From: Acidimicrobiaceae bacterium
GTDB lineage: Bacteria > Actinomycetota > Acidimicrobiia > Acidimicrobiales > RAAP-2
Reading direction: 5' to 3'
DNA: 51,944 nt
Assembly: GCA_003133325.1 (NCBI GenBank)
Contig: PKXA01000104.1
Location: forward strand, 1 to 51,944
Positions 1-6,900 of this stretch are shown piece by piece. A model generated the notes under the pieces. The model made no database searches. It saw only the letters and a program-made list of their open reading frames with translations, and was not told where the DNA came from. Positions within the stretch are counted from its first letter, which is position 1; each line of letters begins with the position of its first letter. The translations under genes and the position numbers were made by a program.

Positions 1-11
1 GCAGTGATCCC

Positions 12-749
12 TTGAGCCCGCCCTTTCTCGTGGCCACGGACATTGGCCAACTTCTACAGGACGGTAGTGGCGCCCACCCAGATCCACGCCTCATCAGACT
101 GAGGATTCATAGGGAAGACGAGACCCGGATCACGGTAGAGTCGAATCTCGTTCGTGAACTAGGGCTGCCAGAGCAGGACGCTCACTCCGTAATCGGGAAT
201 GCACTTCTCTCGCTCGCTCGATGCAACACAAGTCTGGCTCACATGCGGGCTTACTCAGCCGTGACCGGTATGCGCCCGGATGAGCAGCGCTTCCTGGACC
301 GCAAACTCGACTTTCTGACAGATTTCGCGTCGCCAGACGCTGTAATCGATAGCTATCACAAGATAATGGAGCTAGTCGGACTGCCAACAATCGCAACAGG
401 GGTCGAAAGCTGGGCAATTGACATGGATCGATTCTTGGAAATCAGAGCTTCACGGCAATGTACAGAGTTTCGTGAATGGTTGCGAAGTGCTTCACCTACT
501 GATGCGGACGAAGCGGCGAACGCGCTCAATAGCCTGTGGCAAAGGGCCGTGGGAAGAATCAAGTCCACGCCAGGACGGGTGATTCGATACGCGGCTATCT
601 CCGGCTTGGGGTTGGCTAGTCCGCCAGCGGGGATAGCTCTAGGTGCGCTTGACACTTTTTTCCTCGACAAGTTGCTTCCGACTTCCGGACCGTCACTATT
701 TCTATCCAACGATTATCCATCGATGTTCGTGGCCGGACGGATTGATTGA
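12..749 (+). CDS. Hypothetical protein, possibly 5'-truncated by window edge
   Basis: Open reading frame of 245 codons starting at a TTG; the frame stays open to the left window edge, so the true start may lie outside. I do not recognise a family. The protein is mostly polar and probably helical. A hydrophobic, Gly/Ala-rich stretch near residues 195-222 (AAISGLGLASPPAGIALGAL) could be a membrane-associated or buried helical hairpin. No signal peptide is visible in the part seen. The next gene downstream is on the opposite strand, so the two do not form an operon. Codon use looks like a real gene, but the role is unknown. Confidence 0.6.
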   Translation: MSPPFLVATDIGQLLQDGSGAHPDPRLIRLRIHREDETRITVESNLVRELGLPEQDAHSVIGNALLSLARCNTSLAHMRAYSAVTGMRPDEQRFLDRKLDFLTDFASPDAVIDSYHKIMELVGLPTIATGVESWAIDMDRFLEIRASRQCTEFREWLRSASPTDADEAANALNSLWQRAVGRIKSTPGRVIRYAAISGLGLASPPAGIALGALDTFFLDKLLPTSGPSLFLSNDYPSMFVAGRID

Positions 750-989
750 ATCCCCGAGGTGCCGGTAGCGGACAGGCGTTGCCGTTCCGGGGGCGTTGTT
801 CCGGGGGGCGTCAGGTCACATCCAAGGTTGGATCCGCCAGTCGGAGTTTGCTTCTGTCCCCCTCCGACGGAAACCCCACCCTGCGCAGATCGCCGCACTT
901 GGGTCGTGTTTCCGCTTCCGAGTTTCGTTGTTAATTCAAGTTAAGGGCGCCCCTTCGTGTCGCCGGACAATCTCCTACAATCTCTCCGC

Positions 990-1140
990 CTAGCGCCTTC
1001 CCGACTTGCGAGGTCTAGGTGGGTTCTTATCTACTCGACCGCCACCTGGCCGATTTGAGGGAGCTTTCTTGGCTGGTCCCCTCAAGGCCTGGAGATCGAC
1101 TCCGGGCGGTACCCAGTTCTTGATCCACCTACCCCCACTA
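990..1140 (-). pseudogene. Detached 3' end of Clp-fold serine peptidase gene
   Basis: Read on the minus strand, this segment continues the reading frame of the peptidase gene at 2295-3216 once the IS element 1141-2294 and one TA copy are removed. The join gives ...KMISGSSGGRWIKNW... and runs about 45 codons to a TAG at 990-992. The tail is rich in Arg, Pro, Lys and Gly, so it was probably a basic, disordered C-terminus. It now has no start codon or promoter of its own and is an orphaned gene fragment. Confidence 0.8.
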
Positions 1141-1171
1141 GTGCATCCCCGCATTAGTTGTATGAACATAG
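1141..1171. repeat. Left terminal inverted repeat of IS630 element
   Basis: Begins GTGCATCC directly after the TA at 1139-1140. It pairs imperfectly (21 of 31) with the right end at 2264-2294. Confidence 0.75.
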
Positions 1172-1206
1172 AAAACTGATCCACATCGTCGGCCCGGGAG
1201 GTCAAG

Positions 1207-2262
1207 ATGTGGAGCGTGGATCCGTTGGAGTTGACCATCGAAGAGCGGGACGAACTCGAACGTCGAGAGCGGGCTCAGACGACGGCGCATCGTGATCGCC
1301 AACGAGCAGAGGTGGTTCTGTTGGGTGCCGATGGCGTCCCAGGGAGTCACATCGCCTACCAGGTTGGACTGTCGAAGCAGGCTGTCTGCAAGTGGCGACG
1401 ACGCTTTCTCGACTACGGACTCGATGGTCTCGACGATGCTCCCCGCTCGGGTCGTCCGCTGGTCTATGGCCCGACGGAACGGTTGGTGCTGATGGCCAAG
1501 GTGACCGAGGAGCACCCGCAGGTCTCCTCGCAGTGGAGCCACTCCGAACTGGCCACCGCCATGGGCGAAGCCGGCATCGGCATCTCGGCATCCCAGATCG
1601 GCCGTATCCTCGCCGCCGACGACGTGAAGCCTCACCGGGTCGACGGGTGGCTGACCCGGAAGGACACCCCCGAATTCTGGGAACGTGCCGCCGATGTTTG
1701 CGGGCTCTACCTTTCTCCACCCGAGAATGCAGTCGTTCTGTCCATCGACGAGAAGACGGGTATCCAGGCCAAGAGCCGCAAACATCCAACCCAACCGGTG
1801 CGATCCGGGCAACCCGCACGACGAGAGTTCGAGTATGTCCGCCACGGCACGGCATCGCTGGTCGCTGCCATGGACGTCGCCACCGGCAAGGTGATGGCCA
1901 CCGACATCGACCACAACAACTCAGTCACCTTCATCGCGTTCCTCGAAGAGATCGAAAGCAGCATCGAGGACAGTCTCGCCATCCACATCGTGATGGACAA
2001 CGGAAGCTCACATACATCCAAGGCCACCAGAGCATGGTTGGCCGACCACCCTCGGTTCGTGGTCCACCACACACCGGCCCACGCCAGTTGGCTCAATCAG
2101 GTCGAAGCGTTCTTTTCGATCCTCACTCGCAAGCTATTGCGCCGAGGGGAGTTTGAATCACGCCAGGACCTCGTCGACAAGATGCTGACGTTCATCGACC
2201 ACCACAGCACGACCGCAGAACCCTTCAAGTGGAGCTACGACGCCAAGCGGGCGGCGGCGTGA
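1207..2262 (+). CDS. IS630-family transposase
   Basis: DDE transposase of 351 aa that would cut and paste the surrounding element. The N-terminal ~100 residues form a helix-turn-helix region with the typical IS630 pattern (GLSKQAVCKWRRRFLDYG, then GLDDAPRSGRP). The catalytic core shows SIDEKTG for the first Asp, MDNGSSH for the second Asp, and ASWLNQVEAFF carrying the final acidic residue. A GGAGG ribosome-binding site sits 5-6 nt before the ATG. The length is normal for a one-frame IS630 transposase, and there is no frameshift or stop, so the protein is probably functional. Confidence 0.95.
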   Translation: MWSVDPLELTIEERDELERRERAQTTAHRDRQRAEVVLLGADGVPGSHIAYQVGLSKQAVCKWRRRFLDYGLDGLDDAPRSGRPLVYGPTERLVLMAKVTEEHPQVSSQWSHSELATAMGEAGIGISASQIGRILAADDVKPHRVDGWLTRKDTPEFWERAADVCGLYLSPPENAVVLSIDEKTGIQAKSRKHPTQPVRSGQPARREFEYVRHGTASLVAAMDVATGKVMATDIDHNNSVTFIAFLEEIESSIEDSLAIHIVMDNGSSHTSKATRAWLADHPRFVVHHTPAHASWLNQVEAFFSILTRKLLRRGEFESRQDLVDKMLTFIDHHSTTAEPFKWSYDAKRAAA

Positions 2263-3216
2263 TCCATGTTCAGGGAACTTCTGCGCGGCACCACTAGATC
2301 CAGAAATCATCTTGGCGCTCGGGCCTTGCTCAAAGGTGATTGTCATTAGGTGATACAGGGTGAGGACGGCCTCTTGGAGCTTCTGGTCGTCCTCGAGATC
2401 GTCGACAAGAACTCCAACGCCACGAGCCTCATCCCTGTCGATTCTTCGTCCATGACTCAGATGGACACTCGCATCATTGAAATGCTGTGCGATCGTTTGC
2501 GCCTTTTCGGTAGCCTTGATCTCGTCCGGTTCATACTCACCCACCATTCTCTGGGAAAGCCACTGTGCGACCATTCTCTCCGAATAGTCAAGGGCATTCT
2601 GGGCTTCCTGCATCAGAGCTGGACCGATGGTGGCCAGAACCGGGGCCCAAACGTGGGCCATCGCCATATCTCCAACGATTCCATTGGCAGGATCGCCGAC
2701 GATATCGAGCCGAGCCCTATTGAACTGCTCGACGATCGCTCTAGCCGAGATGTAGTTACCCCCAACTCCCATCTGTGGGTCGATTGGCCCAAGCTGGCTT
2801 TGCCTTCCCATGATGATTTTGTTGGAAGCCAACGCAATCATCGTCCCAGCAGACATGGCGAAGGCCGGGACAATCACCTCAATGTTGGAGAACTTGGACC
2901 ATAGATAGGCCACGATGGTTTCCGTGGCGTTTGTTTGCCCACCTGGAGTGTGTAGGACGATGGTCAGCCCTTTATCGCAATCCATCCCATAGACCACTGC
3001 CATGAGTCCGTTGATATCTTCGGGACTGATGCTGAGGCTTGAAGGTGGCGCATCGGGCTTGGACAGGAACGCAGATGCCATCACAATGACATTCCGATTG
3101 GCTCGCAATGCCGAAAGGTCAGCAAGTGCCTGCGTGTAGTGCTGATCAATCCAGGCCGCACGATCGGTCTCCGGCTGAGCGAAGAACTCTTGCAGAAGTT
3201 GGTTCCAGGTCGACAC
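2158..3216 (-). CDS. SDH-type Clp-fold serine peptidase, 3' end replaced by IS
   Basis: Cytoplasmic peptidase of the SDH/SppA-like Clp-crotonase fold (serine dehydrogenase proteinase family). The core shows HTPGGQTNATETI, then PAFAMSAGTMIALAS with the expected nucleophile Ser, then GRQSQLGPIDPQMG. Native codons run from a GTG at 3216 to about 2295, roughly 307 residues. The last ~45 codons (2158-2294) are read from the inserted IS630 element and are not part of the original protein. The catalytic core is upstream of the break, so the chimera may still fold. The gene follows a small ORF by 8 nt, likely in one operon. The natural substrate is unknown. Confidence 0.85.
   Translation of the reverse strand: MSTWNQLLQEFFAQPETDRAAWIDQHYTQALADLSALRANRNVIVMASAFLSKPDAPPSSLSISPEDINGLMAVVYGMDCDKGLTIVLHTPGGQTNATETIVAYLWSKFSNIEVIVPAFAMSAGTMIALASNKIIMGRQSQLGPIDPQMGVGGNYISARAIVEQFNRARLDIVGDPANGIVGDMAMAHVWAPVLATIGPALMQEAQNALDYSERMVAQWLSQRMVGEYEPDEIKATEKAQTIAQHFNDASVHLSHGRRIDRDEARGVGVLVDDLEDDQKLQEAVLTLYHLMTITFEQGPSAKMISGSSGAAQKFPEHGSRRRPLGVVAPLEGFCGRAVVVDERQHLVDEVLA
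2264..2294. repeat. Right terminal inverted repeat of IS630 element
   Basis: Ends CGGCACCAC just before the TA at 2295-2296. Its reverse complement matches the left end in 21 of 31 positions. Confidence 0.75.
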
Positions 3217-3224
3217 GGGCCTAG

Positions 3225-3416
3225 TTAACTGGGTGTCGGGCCAAAAGTGAATGTCGCAGCAGTCGCTGTCGTGGTGCTCTTCTGGCTTGAATTCAGCGTC
3301 GCCACGGCCACAGAGGTCAGTCTTGCTAGATCCGCCGATTCGAGGTAACCGACATACTGCCTCTCAGCTTGCTTCAGCGCCGCCTCAAACTGCTGATCCA
3401 GTGACTCCGCCATCAA
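3225..3416 (-). CDS. Small hypothetical protein upstream of peptidase
   Basis: A 63-codon ORF ending 8 nt before the peptidase start on the same strand, so probably co-transcribed. The first half is predicted helical and charged (AESLDQQFEAALKQAERQYV). The second half is rich in Ser, Thr and Ala and ends FGPTPS. No domain is recognised. It could be a small partner or an uncharacterised leader peptide; position and strand are the main support. Confidence 0.5.
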   Translation of the reverse strand: MMAESLDQQFEAALKQAERQYVGYLESADLARLTSVAVATLNSSQKSTTTATAATFTFGPTPS

Positions 3417-3556
3417 CCGGCTCCCTTTGTCATCTGTCTCGATTAACTAACGTTGGCCACCCTAGCCAGAATCATGGTCAACCATCGGCCAGCCGAAGGG
3501 GACGGTTTAGCAACTTGCCGACAACCTAGCTCTGGACTGGCACCTTGACCCCAGAT

Positions 3557-3591
3557 AGTGCCCTCGATCTCGGACGACGATCAAGGGCACT
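3557..3591. terminator. Isolated strong hairpin upstream of small membrane protein
   Basis: Inverted repeat AGTGCCCTCGATC / GATCAAGGGCACT, a 13-bp stem with one mismatch and a 9-nt loop. It lies between divergently oriented genes, 23 nt before the start at 3615. It is not downstream of any visible gene on the plus strand, so it may be an orphan terminator or a structured 5' leader. There is no T-tract. Confidence 0.4.
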
Positions 3592-3614
3592 TCCCGATTG
3601 GCCGATGAATAGAT

Positions 3615-3929
3615 TTGACTAACCCTTCAACTCACGAAAGACGGACCGTGTACGACAAACTGGCAGAGAGCACGAATACAGGCGCCAAGCTTCTGGAGGT
3701 CCTTGGGGTCCTCATGGTTGCCGCTTCTATTATCCTCCCGATCCTCTGGTATCGACACCAACACATCAAGCCAGACGCCACAGATTGGGCGACCATCTGG
3801 CCCATCGCCTTGGCAGCATTTTCCTTTATCTTTGGACTCATGTCATTGGCCCTCGGCTACGGACTGTTCGCACTCTCCACCATCCTCGACCACCTCGGCG
3901 GTGGCAGCCCATCAAAGGGGTCTGCTTAA
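3615..3929 (+). CDS. Small two-TM membrane protein, unknown function
   Basis: A 104-codon ORF with two clear hydrophobic segments, about residues 30-46 (VLGVLMVAASIILPILWY) and 62-87 (WPIALAAFSFIFGLMSLALG), joined by a short polar loop. This predicts a two-pass inner-membrane protein with both ends on the same side. The listed start is TTG; GTG at 3648 (codon 12) is an alternative. A strong hairpin precedes it. I do not recognise a family. Confidence 0.6.
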   Translation: MTNPSTHERRTVYDKLAESTNTGAKLLEVLGVLMVAASIILPILWYRHQHIKPDATDWATIWPIALAAFSFIFGLMSLALGYGLFALSTILDHLGGGSPSKGSA

Positions 3930-3999
3930 CGACTTGCCAGCAACCTGGCCCTGCTCTGCCACCATCACCACTTCTTGAAGACCTTCGAAGGCTGGGTCC

Positions 4000-4308
4000 T
4001 CACCAAGGCCGACCATCACGAAGCCCACAACCCGGCATGGCAATTCGAACCCCTCCCTCCGTTTGGTCAAGAGCCTGATCTCGGCGCCGACAGGTCCGGG
4101 GGCGGCAGGCAACTATTCGAACCGGGATAGGGGGGGTCCAACCGGTGACCCACGACGTTCCGAACTTCTCGCCGAGGATCACCGGTTCATGGTTACGGTC
4201 ACTGACAATGGGCTGAATCTCTCCGAACTCCAACAGAATGGTCGGGTGGTTGAGGTGGCCGAGCATCATTGTTCCCGGTGTCAGGTACTGCTCCGCCAAC
4301 TCCTGCAT
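4000..4308 (-). CDS. Hypothetical protein downstream of thioredoxin-like gene
   Basis: A 102-codon ORF starting 18 nt after the thioredoxin-like stop on the same strand. The first ~60 residues look like a folded domain (TMMLGHLNHPTILLEFGEIQ, VILGEKFGTSWVTGW). After residue 60 the sequence becomes Arg/Pro-rich and loses coding character, so the gene may be frameshifted or simply have a disordered tail. No family recognised. Confidence 0.45.
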   Translation of the reverse strand: MQELAEQYLTPGTMMLGHLNHPTILLEFGEIQPIVSDRNHEPVILGEKFGTSWVTGWTPPIPVRIVACRPRTCRRRDQALDQTEGGVRIAMPGCGLRDGRPW

Positions 4309-4326
4309 GGAAGGTCGGCCTGGGGG

Positions 4327-4959
4327 TCAGCGGGCCGTACCGGTCATGGCGATGACGTCATCCCAGCCGAGGCCCACCGTCTCGCCGACAACCTGGTTCA
4401 ACGCCACGTCCACCAGCACGAAGAAGGGATACCCCAGTACCCGGTAGTCAATCCACGCCTGGTCACTCATCACCACCGGTACCCGTTCGATGCCAATCGC
4501 AGACAGAGCCACCTCGGCGGACGGCAACGACCCGGGACCTTTGGTGATGACGACACTGGACACTCCGGAAGGCAGGCCGAGGGCATCGGGATCCCGAAAA
4601 CCGTGCCAGAACTCTTCACATCCGTCACAGTCGGTGTTGAGGAACGCCAGGAGCAGCCGACCGGCCCCGCCGTCGATGCGAATTTCAATCGAATCGCCCG
4701 AGGGACTCACCCCGACAACGTCCGAAGCCGACCACGCTGCCGGGGTATCCGGTGAACCGGCCGGGATGGGCCGAAGTCCAGCCAAGAAGTCGGGGTCGGC
4801 CAGGGGCAGCCCGCGCCGCCCGACTGGTTCTCCATTCAAGTCTGTCGCCTGGTCCACGGCCTCGACCGCGGCTTGGACAGGTATCAGTTCGGAGTCGGAG
4901 ATCCGGTCTCGGCGTTGTCGGCGATCTCGATAGCGTTGCCATTGCCACACCATCGGCAC
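4327..4959 (-). CDS. Thioredoxin-fold protein with CDGC motif
   Basis: Protein of about 210 aa. The segment RLLLAFLNTDCDGCEEFWHG places a CxxC pair after a beta strand, as in thioredoxin/TlpA-like folds. Later GYPFFVLVDVALNQVVGE matches the cis-Pro strand (YPFF) of that fold. This suggests thiol-disulfide exchange or a redox-related role. No signal peptide or TM helix is obvious in the chosen frame. I chose GTG 4959 because AGGAGG lies about 5 nt upstream; ATG 4953 is also possible. The start overlaps the preceding zinc-ribbon gene by ~75 nt, which is large and leaves some doubt about the N-terminus. Confidence 0.7.
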   Translation of the reverse strand: MPMVWQWQRYRDRRQRRDRISDSELIPVQAAVEAVDQATDLNGEPVGRRGLPLADPDFLAGLRPIPAGSPDTPAAWSASDVVGVSPSGDSIEIRIDGGAGRLLLAFLNTDCDGCEEFWHGFRDPDALGLPSGVSSVVITKGPGSLPSAEVALSAIGIERVPVVMSDQAWIDYRVLGYPFFVLVDVALNQVVGETVGLGWDDVIAMTGTAR

Positions 4960-5177
4960 GACACCTCCTCCACCGTTTCGTCGAGCACTTCCACGTCTTC
5001 GAGGGTGAGTTCCCCACCCACGGAGAAGTGATGGAAAGCCTTTGTCCGTCGGTTGGTGACCACGCTGAATCGGGTCAGGTTCCCGCAGGCCGCGCACCGG
5101 TACCGGATGGCGGAGGCCCCAGATGAGCCCGGCGTTTCCGCCATGGCGGGTGCGGCCATGGATGAGTCGCTCGTCAC
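4884..5177 (-). CDS. Small zinc-ribbon protein
   Basis: A 97-codon protein with two CxxC knuckles, YRCAACGNLTRF and VSCRWCGNGN, separated by ~45 residues: a classic four-cysteine zinc ribbon. The middle contains HHFSVGGELTLEDVEVLDE. The GTG start at 5177 lies 7 nt after a TACCGT hexamer, so the mRNA is probably leaderless. It is divergent from the nuclease gene at 5253 and shares its intergenic region. A DNA- or RNA-linked role is possible but not shown. Confidence 0.7.
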   Translation of the reverse strand: MTSDSSMAAPAMAETPGSSGASAIRYRCAACGNLTRFSVVTNRRTKAFHHFSVGGELTLEDVEVLDETVEEVSCRWCGNGNAIEIADNAETGSPTPN

Positions 5178-5184
5178 TCCCCCT

Positions 5185-5190
5185 ACGGTA
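5185..5190 (-). promoter_or_regulatory. -10 element, leaderless zinc-ribbon gene
   Basis: Minus-strand TACCGT followed by 7 nt and the GTG at 5177. It fits the TANNNT leaderless pattern repeated across the window. Confidence 0.55.
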
Positions 5191-5223
5191 GCCGCCGCAC
5201 ATCAACCCCCGACTCCACCTCGA

Positions 5224-5239
5224 TCGAACACCCGTTCGC
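5224..5239. promoter_or_regulatory. LexA-like SOS box
   Basis: TCGAACACCCGTTCGC matches the actinobacterial LexA site TCGAAC-N4-GTTCGA in 11 of 12 defined positions. It abuts the -10 hexamer at 5240-5245 of the DEDDh/GIY-YIG gene, where bound repressor would block RNA polymerase. The promoter of the divergent zinc-ribbon gene is 34 nt away. Confidence 0.7.
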
Positions 5240-5245
5240 TACAGT
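5240..5245 (+). promoter_or_regulatory. -10 element, leaderless nuclease gene
   Basis: TACAGT, then 7 nt, then ATG 5253. It directly adjoins the LexA-like box. Confidence 0.6.
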
Positions 5246-5252
5246 GTCGCCC

Positions 5253-6815
5253 ATGACGCTCGTCGTGCAACGCTCATTCGACGACCTGGGTACCCCGCTC
5301 AGCGAGGTGACCTTCGTGGTTCTCGACGTCGAGACCACCGGAGGATCGCCTGCCACATCGTCTCTCACCGAGGTGGCGGCAGCACGCTATCGGGGTGGAG
5401 AGATGCTGGGCACCTTCCAAACACTGCTGAAACCCGACGAACGCATTCCGCCGTTCATCACCGCTCTCACCGGGATCAGCGACGCGATGGTGACTGACGC
5501 ACCCACCATTGGGGCCATGCTCCCCACCTTCCTCGAGTTCGTCGGGGGCGCGGTGATCGTCGGCCACAACGTGCGCTTCGACCTTTCCTTCCTCAACCAT
5601 GCCCTGGTCTCCACCGGCCGTGATCGACTGCAAAACGCCACTGTCGACACCCTGGCCCTGGCTCGCCGGCTCATCCGGGACATGGTGCCCAACTGCAAAC
5701 TCGGCACCCTCGCCGCCGTCCTCAACCTTTCCCACCAACCGTCCCACCGGGCCCTGACCGACGTACTGGCAACCGGGGACCTTCTCCACGCCCTCCTCGA
5801 GCGGGCAGGTTCATTCGGGATCCTCGGACTCGAGGAGCTCCTCGACCTCCCCCGCCTTGTCGGCCACCCTCAGGCCGCCAAGCTTCGTCTCACCACCCGA
5901 CTCCCCCACCGGCCCGGCATCTACTGGTTCACCGACGCCGCCGGCAACGTCCTCTACGTCGGCAAGGCAACCGACCTCCACTCACGGGCTCGGTCCTACT
6001 TCACCGGAGACCGACGACCAAAGATCGGGCGATTGCTGCGCCAACTCCATGCCATCCACTTTCGGGTATGCCCGGGCCCCCTCACCGCAGGGGTGATCGA
6101 GGGCCGGCTGATCCGGGCGTGGGCCCCCCCTTTCAACCGCCTGGGCAAGGTACGGAGAAGAGACCCCGGCGCGGCCGTCCGACCTGCGCCAGACGCTCGG
6201 CCCGAGCCTGCCGGTGATGACCGGGCCCATCAACCGCGCCAACAGCCGGCACGGCGAGGGGCCACGAGACCGGGGAGACGACGCAAGTGGACCACCGACG
6301 AGTTGGCCGGCGACCCCACTGAACTGCTCATGCCTATGGCCGAGGAAGTTGCGCGCCTGGCCCAACGAAAGTTGTACGAGGATGCGGCCCGGGTACGCGA
6401 CGAAGCCGATCGACTCCGTCACCTGATGGGGCAGCACCGAAGAGTCGAGTCGCTTCGCGAGGCAGGGCGTGTGGTCCTCTTCGTCGACGGCGAAGGGCCG
6501 GTGGAGCTCGACGGCGGACTGCTCACGGAGAGCGGCACGATGTTCGGCTCAGGTGGCGGGTCGAGTGGCGGGTCGAGTGGCGGAGCCGATCCCGTGCTCA
6601 CCATGACCAAAGACGGCCACGAACATGAACGGATCATCGTTGCCCAATGGCTCCATGCCCACCCGGAGCAGGTCCGTGTCCTCGAGGTCGAATCTCTAAA
6701 TGGGATGTCCATGCCCGCCAACCGGATCCCCCGGTTGACAGAGCTGTGCGGGCCGGTGAAGGCGTGCACCGGTTCCACCCAACCGCCACCGGCATCGATG
6801 GTCGACCCGAAGTAA
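5253..6815 (+). CDS. DEDDh exonuclease – GIY-YIG (UvrC-like) fusion, shortened middle
   Basis: Protein of ~520 aa with two nuclease domains, probably for DNA repair. Residues ~20-185 are a DnaQ-like 3'-5' exonuclease: VVLDVETTGG, VGHNVRFDLSFLNH and HRALTDVLATGD supply the DEDDh residues. Residues ~215-300 are GIY-YIG: RPGIYWFTDAAG, VLYVGKATDLHSRARSYF, and a Glu in EGRLIRAW. A UVR-like helix (LYEDAARVRDEADRL) lies near residue 365. Relatives known from actinobacteria carry ~150 more residues between these parts; here there is only an Arg/Pro-rich linker (~300-345), suggesting deletion or frameshift drift. ATG 5253 is preferred over GTG 5244 from promoter spacing. A LexA-like box overlaps the promoter region. 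Confidence 0.85.
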   Translation: MTLVVQRSFDDLGTPLSEVTFVVLDVETTGGSPATSSLTEVAAARYRGGEMLGTFQTLLKPDERIPPFITALTGISDAMVTDAPTIGAMLPTFLEFVGGAVIVGHNVRFDLSFLNHALVSTGRDRLQNATVDTLALARRLIRDMVPNCKLGTLAAVLNLSHQPSHRALTDVLATGDLLHALLERAGSFGILGLEELLDLPRLVGHPQAAKLRLTTRLPHRPGIYWFTDAAGNVLYVGKATDLHSRARSYFTGDRRPKIGRLLRQLHAIHFRVCPGPLTAGVIEGRLIRAWAPPFNRLGKVRRRDPGAAVRPAPDARPEPAGDDRAHQPRQQPARRGATRPGRRRKWTTDELAGDPTELLMPMAEEVARLAQRKLYEDAARVRDEADRLRHLMGQHRRVESLREAGRVVLFVDGEGPVELDGGLLTESGTMFGSGGGSSGGSSGGADPVLTMTKDGHEHERIIVAQWLHAHPEQVRVLEVESLNGMSMPANRIPRLTELCGPVKACTGSTQPPPASMVDPK

Positions 6816-6900
6816 CGGAAGGGACAATTCCGCACAGTCACCCTCGAACGGCGGGGCGCTCTTCTCAATGGGAGAGTCCTCGCCATTCGGGCGTGACGGC

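Larger units (their letters stand above)
1141..2294 (+). mobile_element. IS630-family insertion sequence
   Basis: Element of about 1.15 kb with one transposase gene. Both outer edges touch a TA dinucleotide (1139-1140 and 2295-2296), matching the TA target duplication of IS630/Tc1-mariner elements. Imperfect terminal inverted repeats are visible: 1141-1171 against the reverse complement of 2264-2294 agree at 21 of 31 positions, with shared blocks GTG, CGCA, AGTT and TGAACAT. Removing the element and one TA restores a longer in-frame peptidase gene, which fixes the boundaries independently. The intact transposase and clean ends suggest a recent insertion. Confidence 0.9.

Noticed and set aside
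1138-1914. Long minus-strand open frame inside the transposase gene
   Set aside because: Antisense shadow of the IS630 transposase, which has clear motifs on the plus strand.
4045-4135. Two GGTTCGAA-like T-loop sequences suggesting tRNA fragments
   Set aside because: Neither has complementary T-stem arms or a matching acceptor stem.
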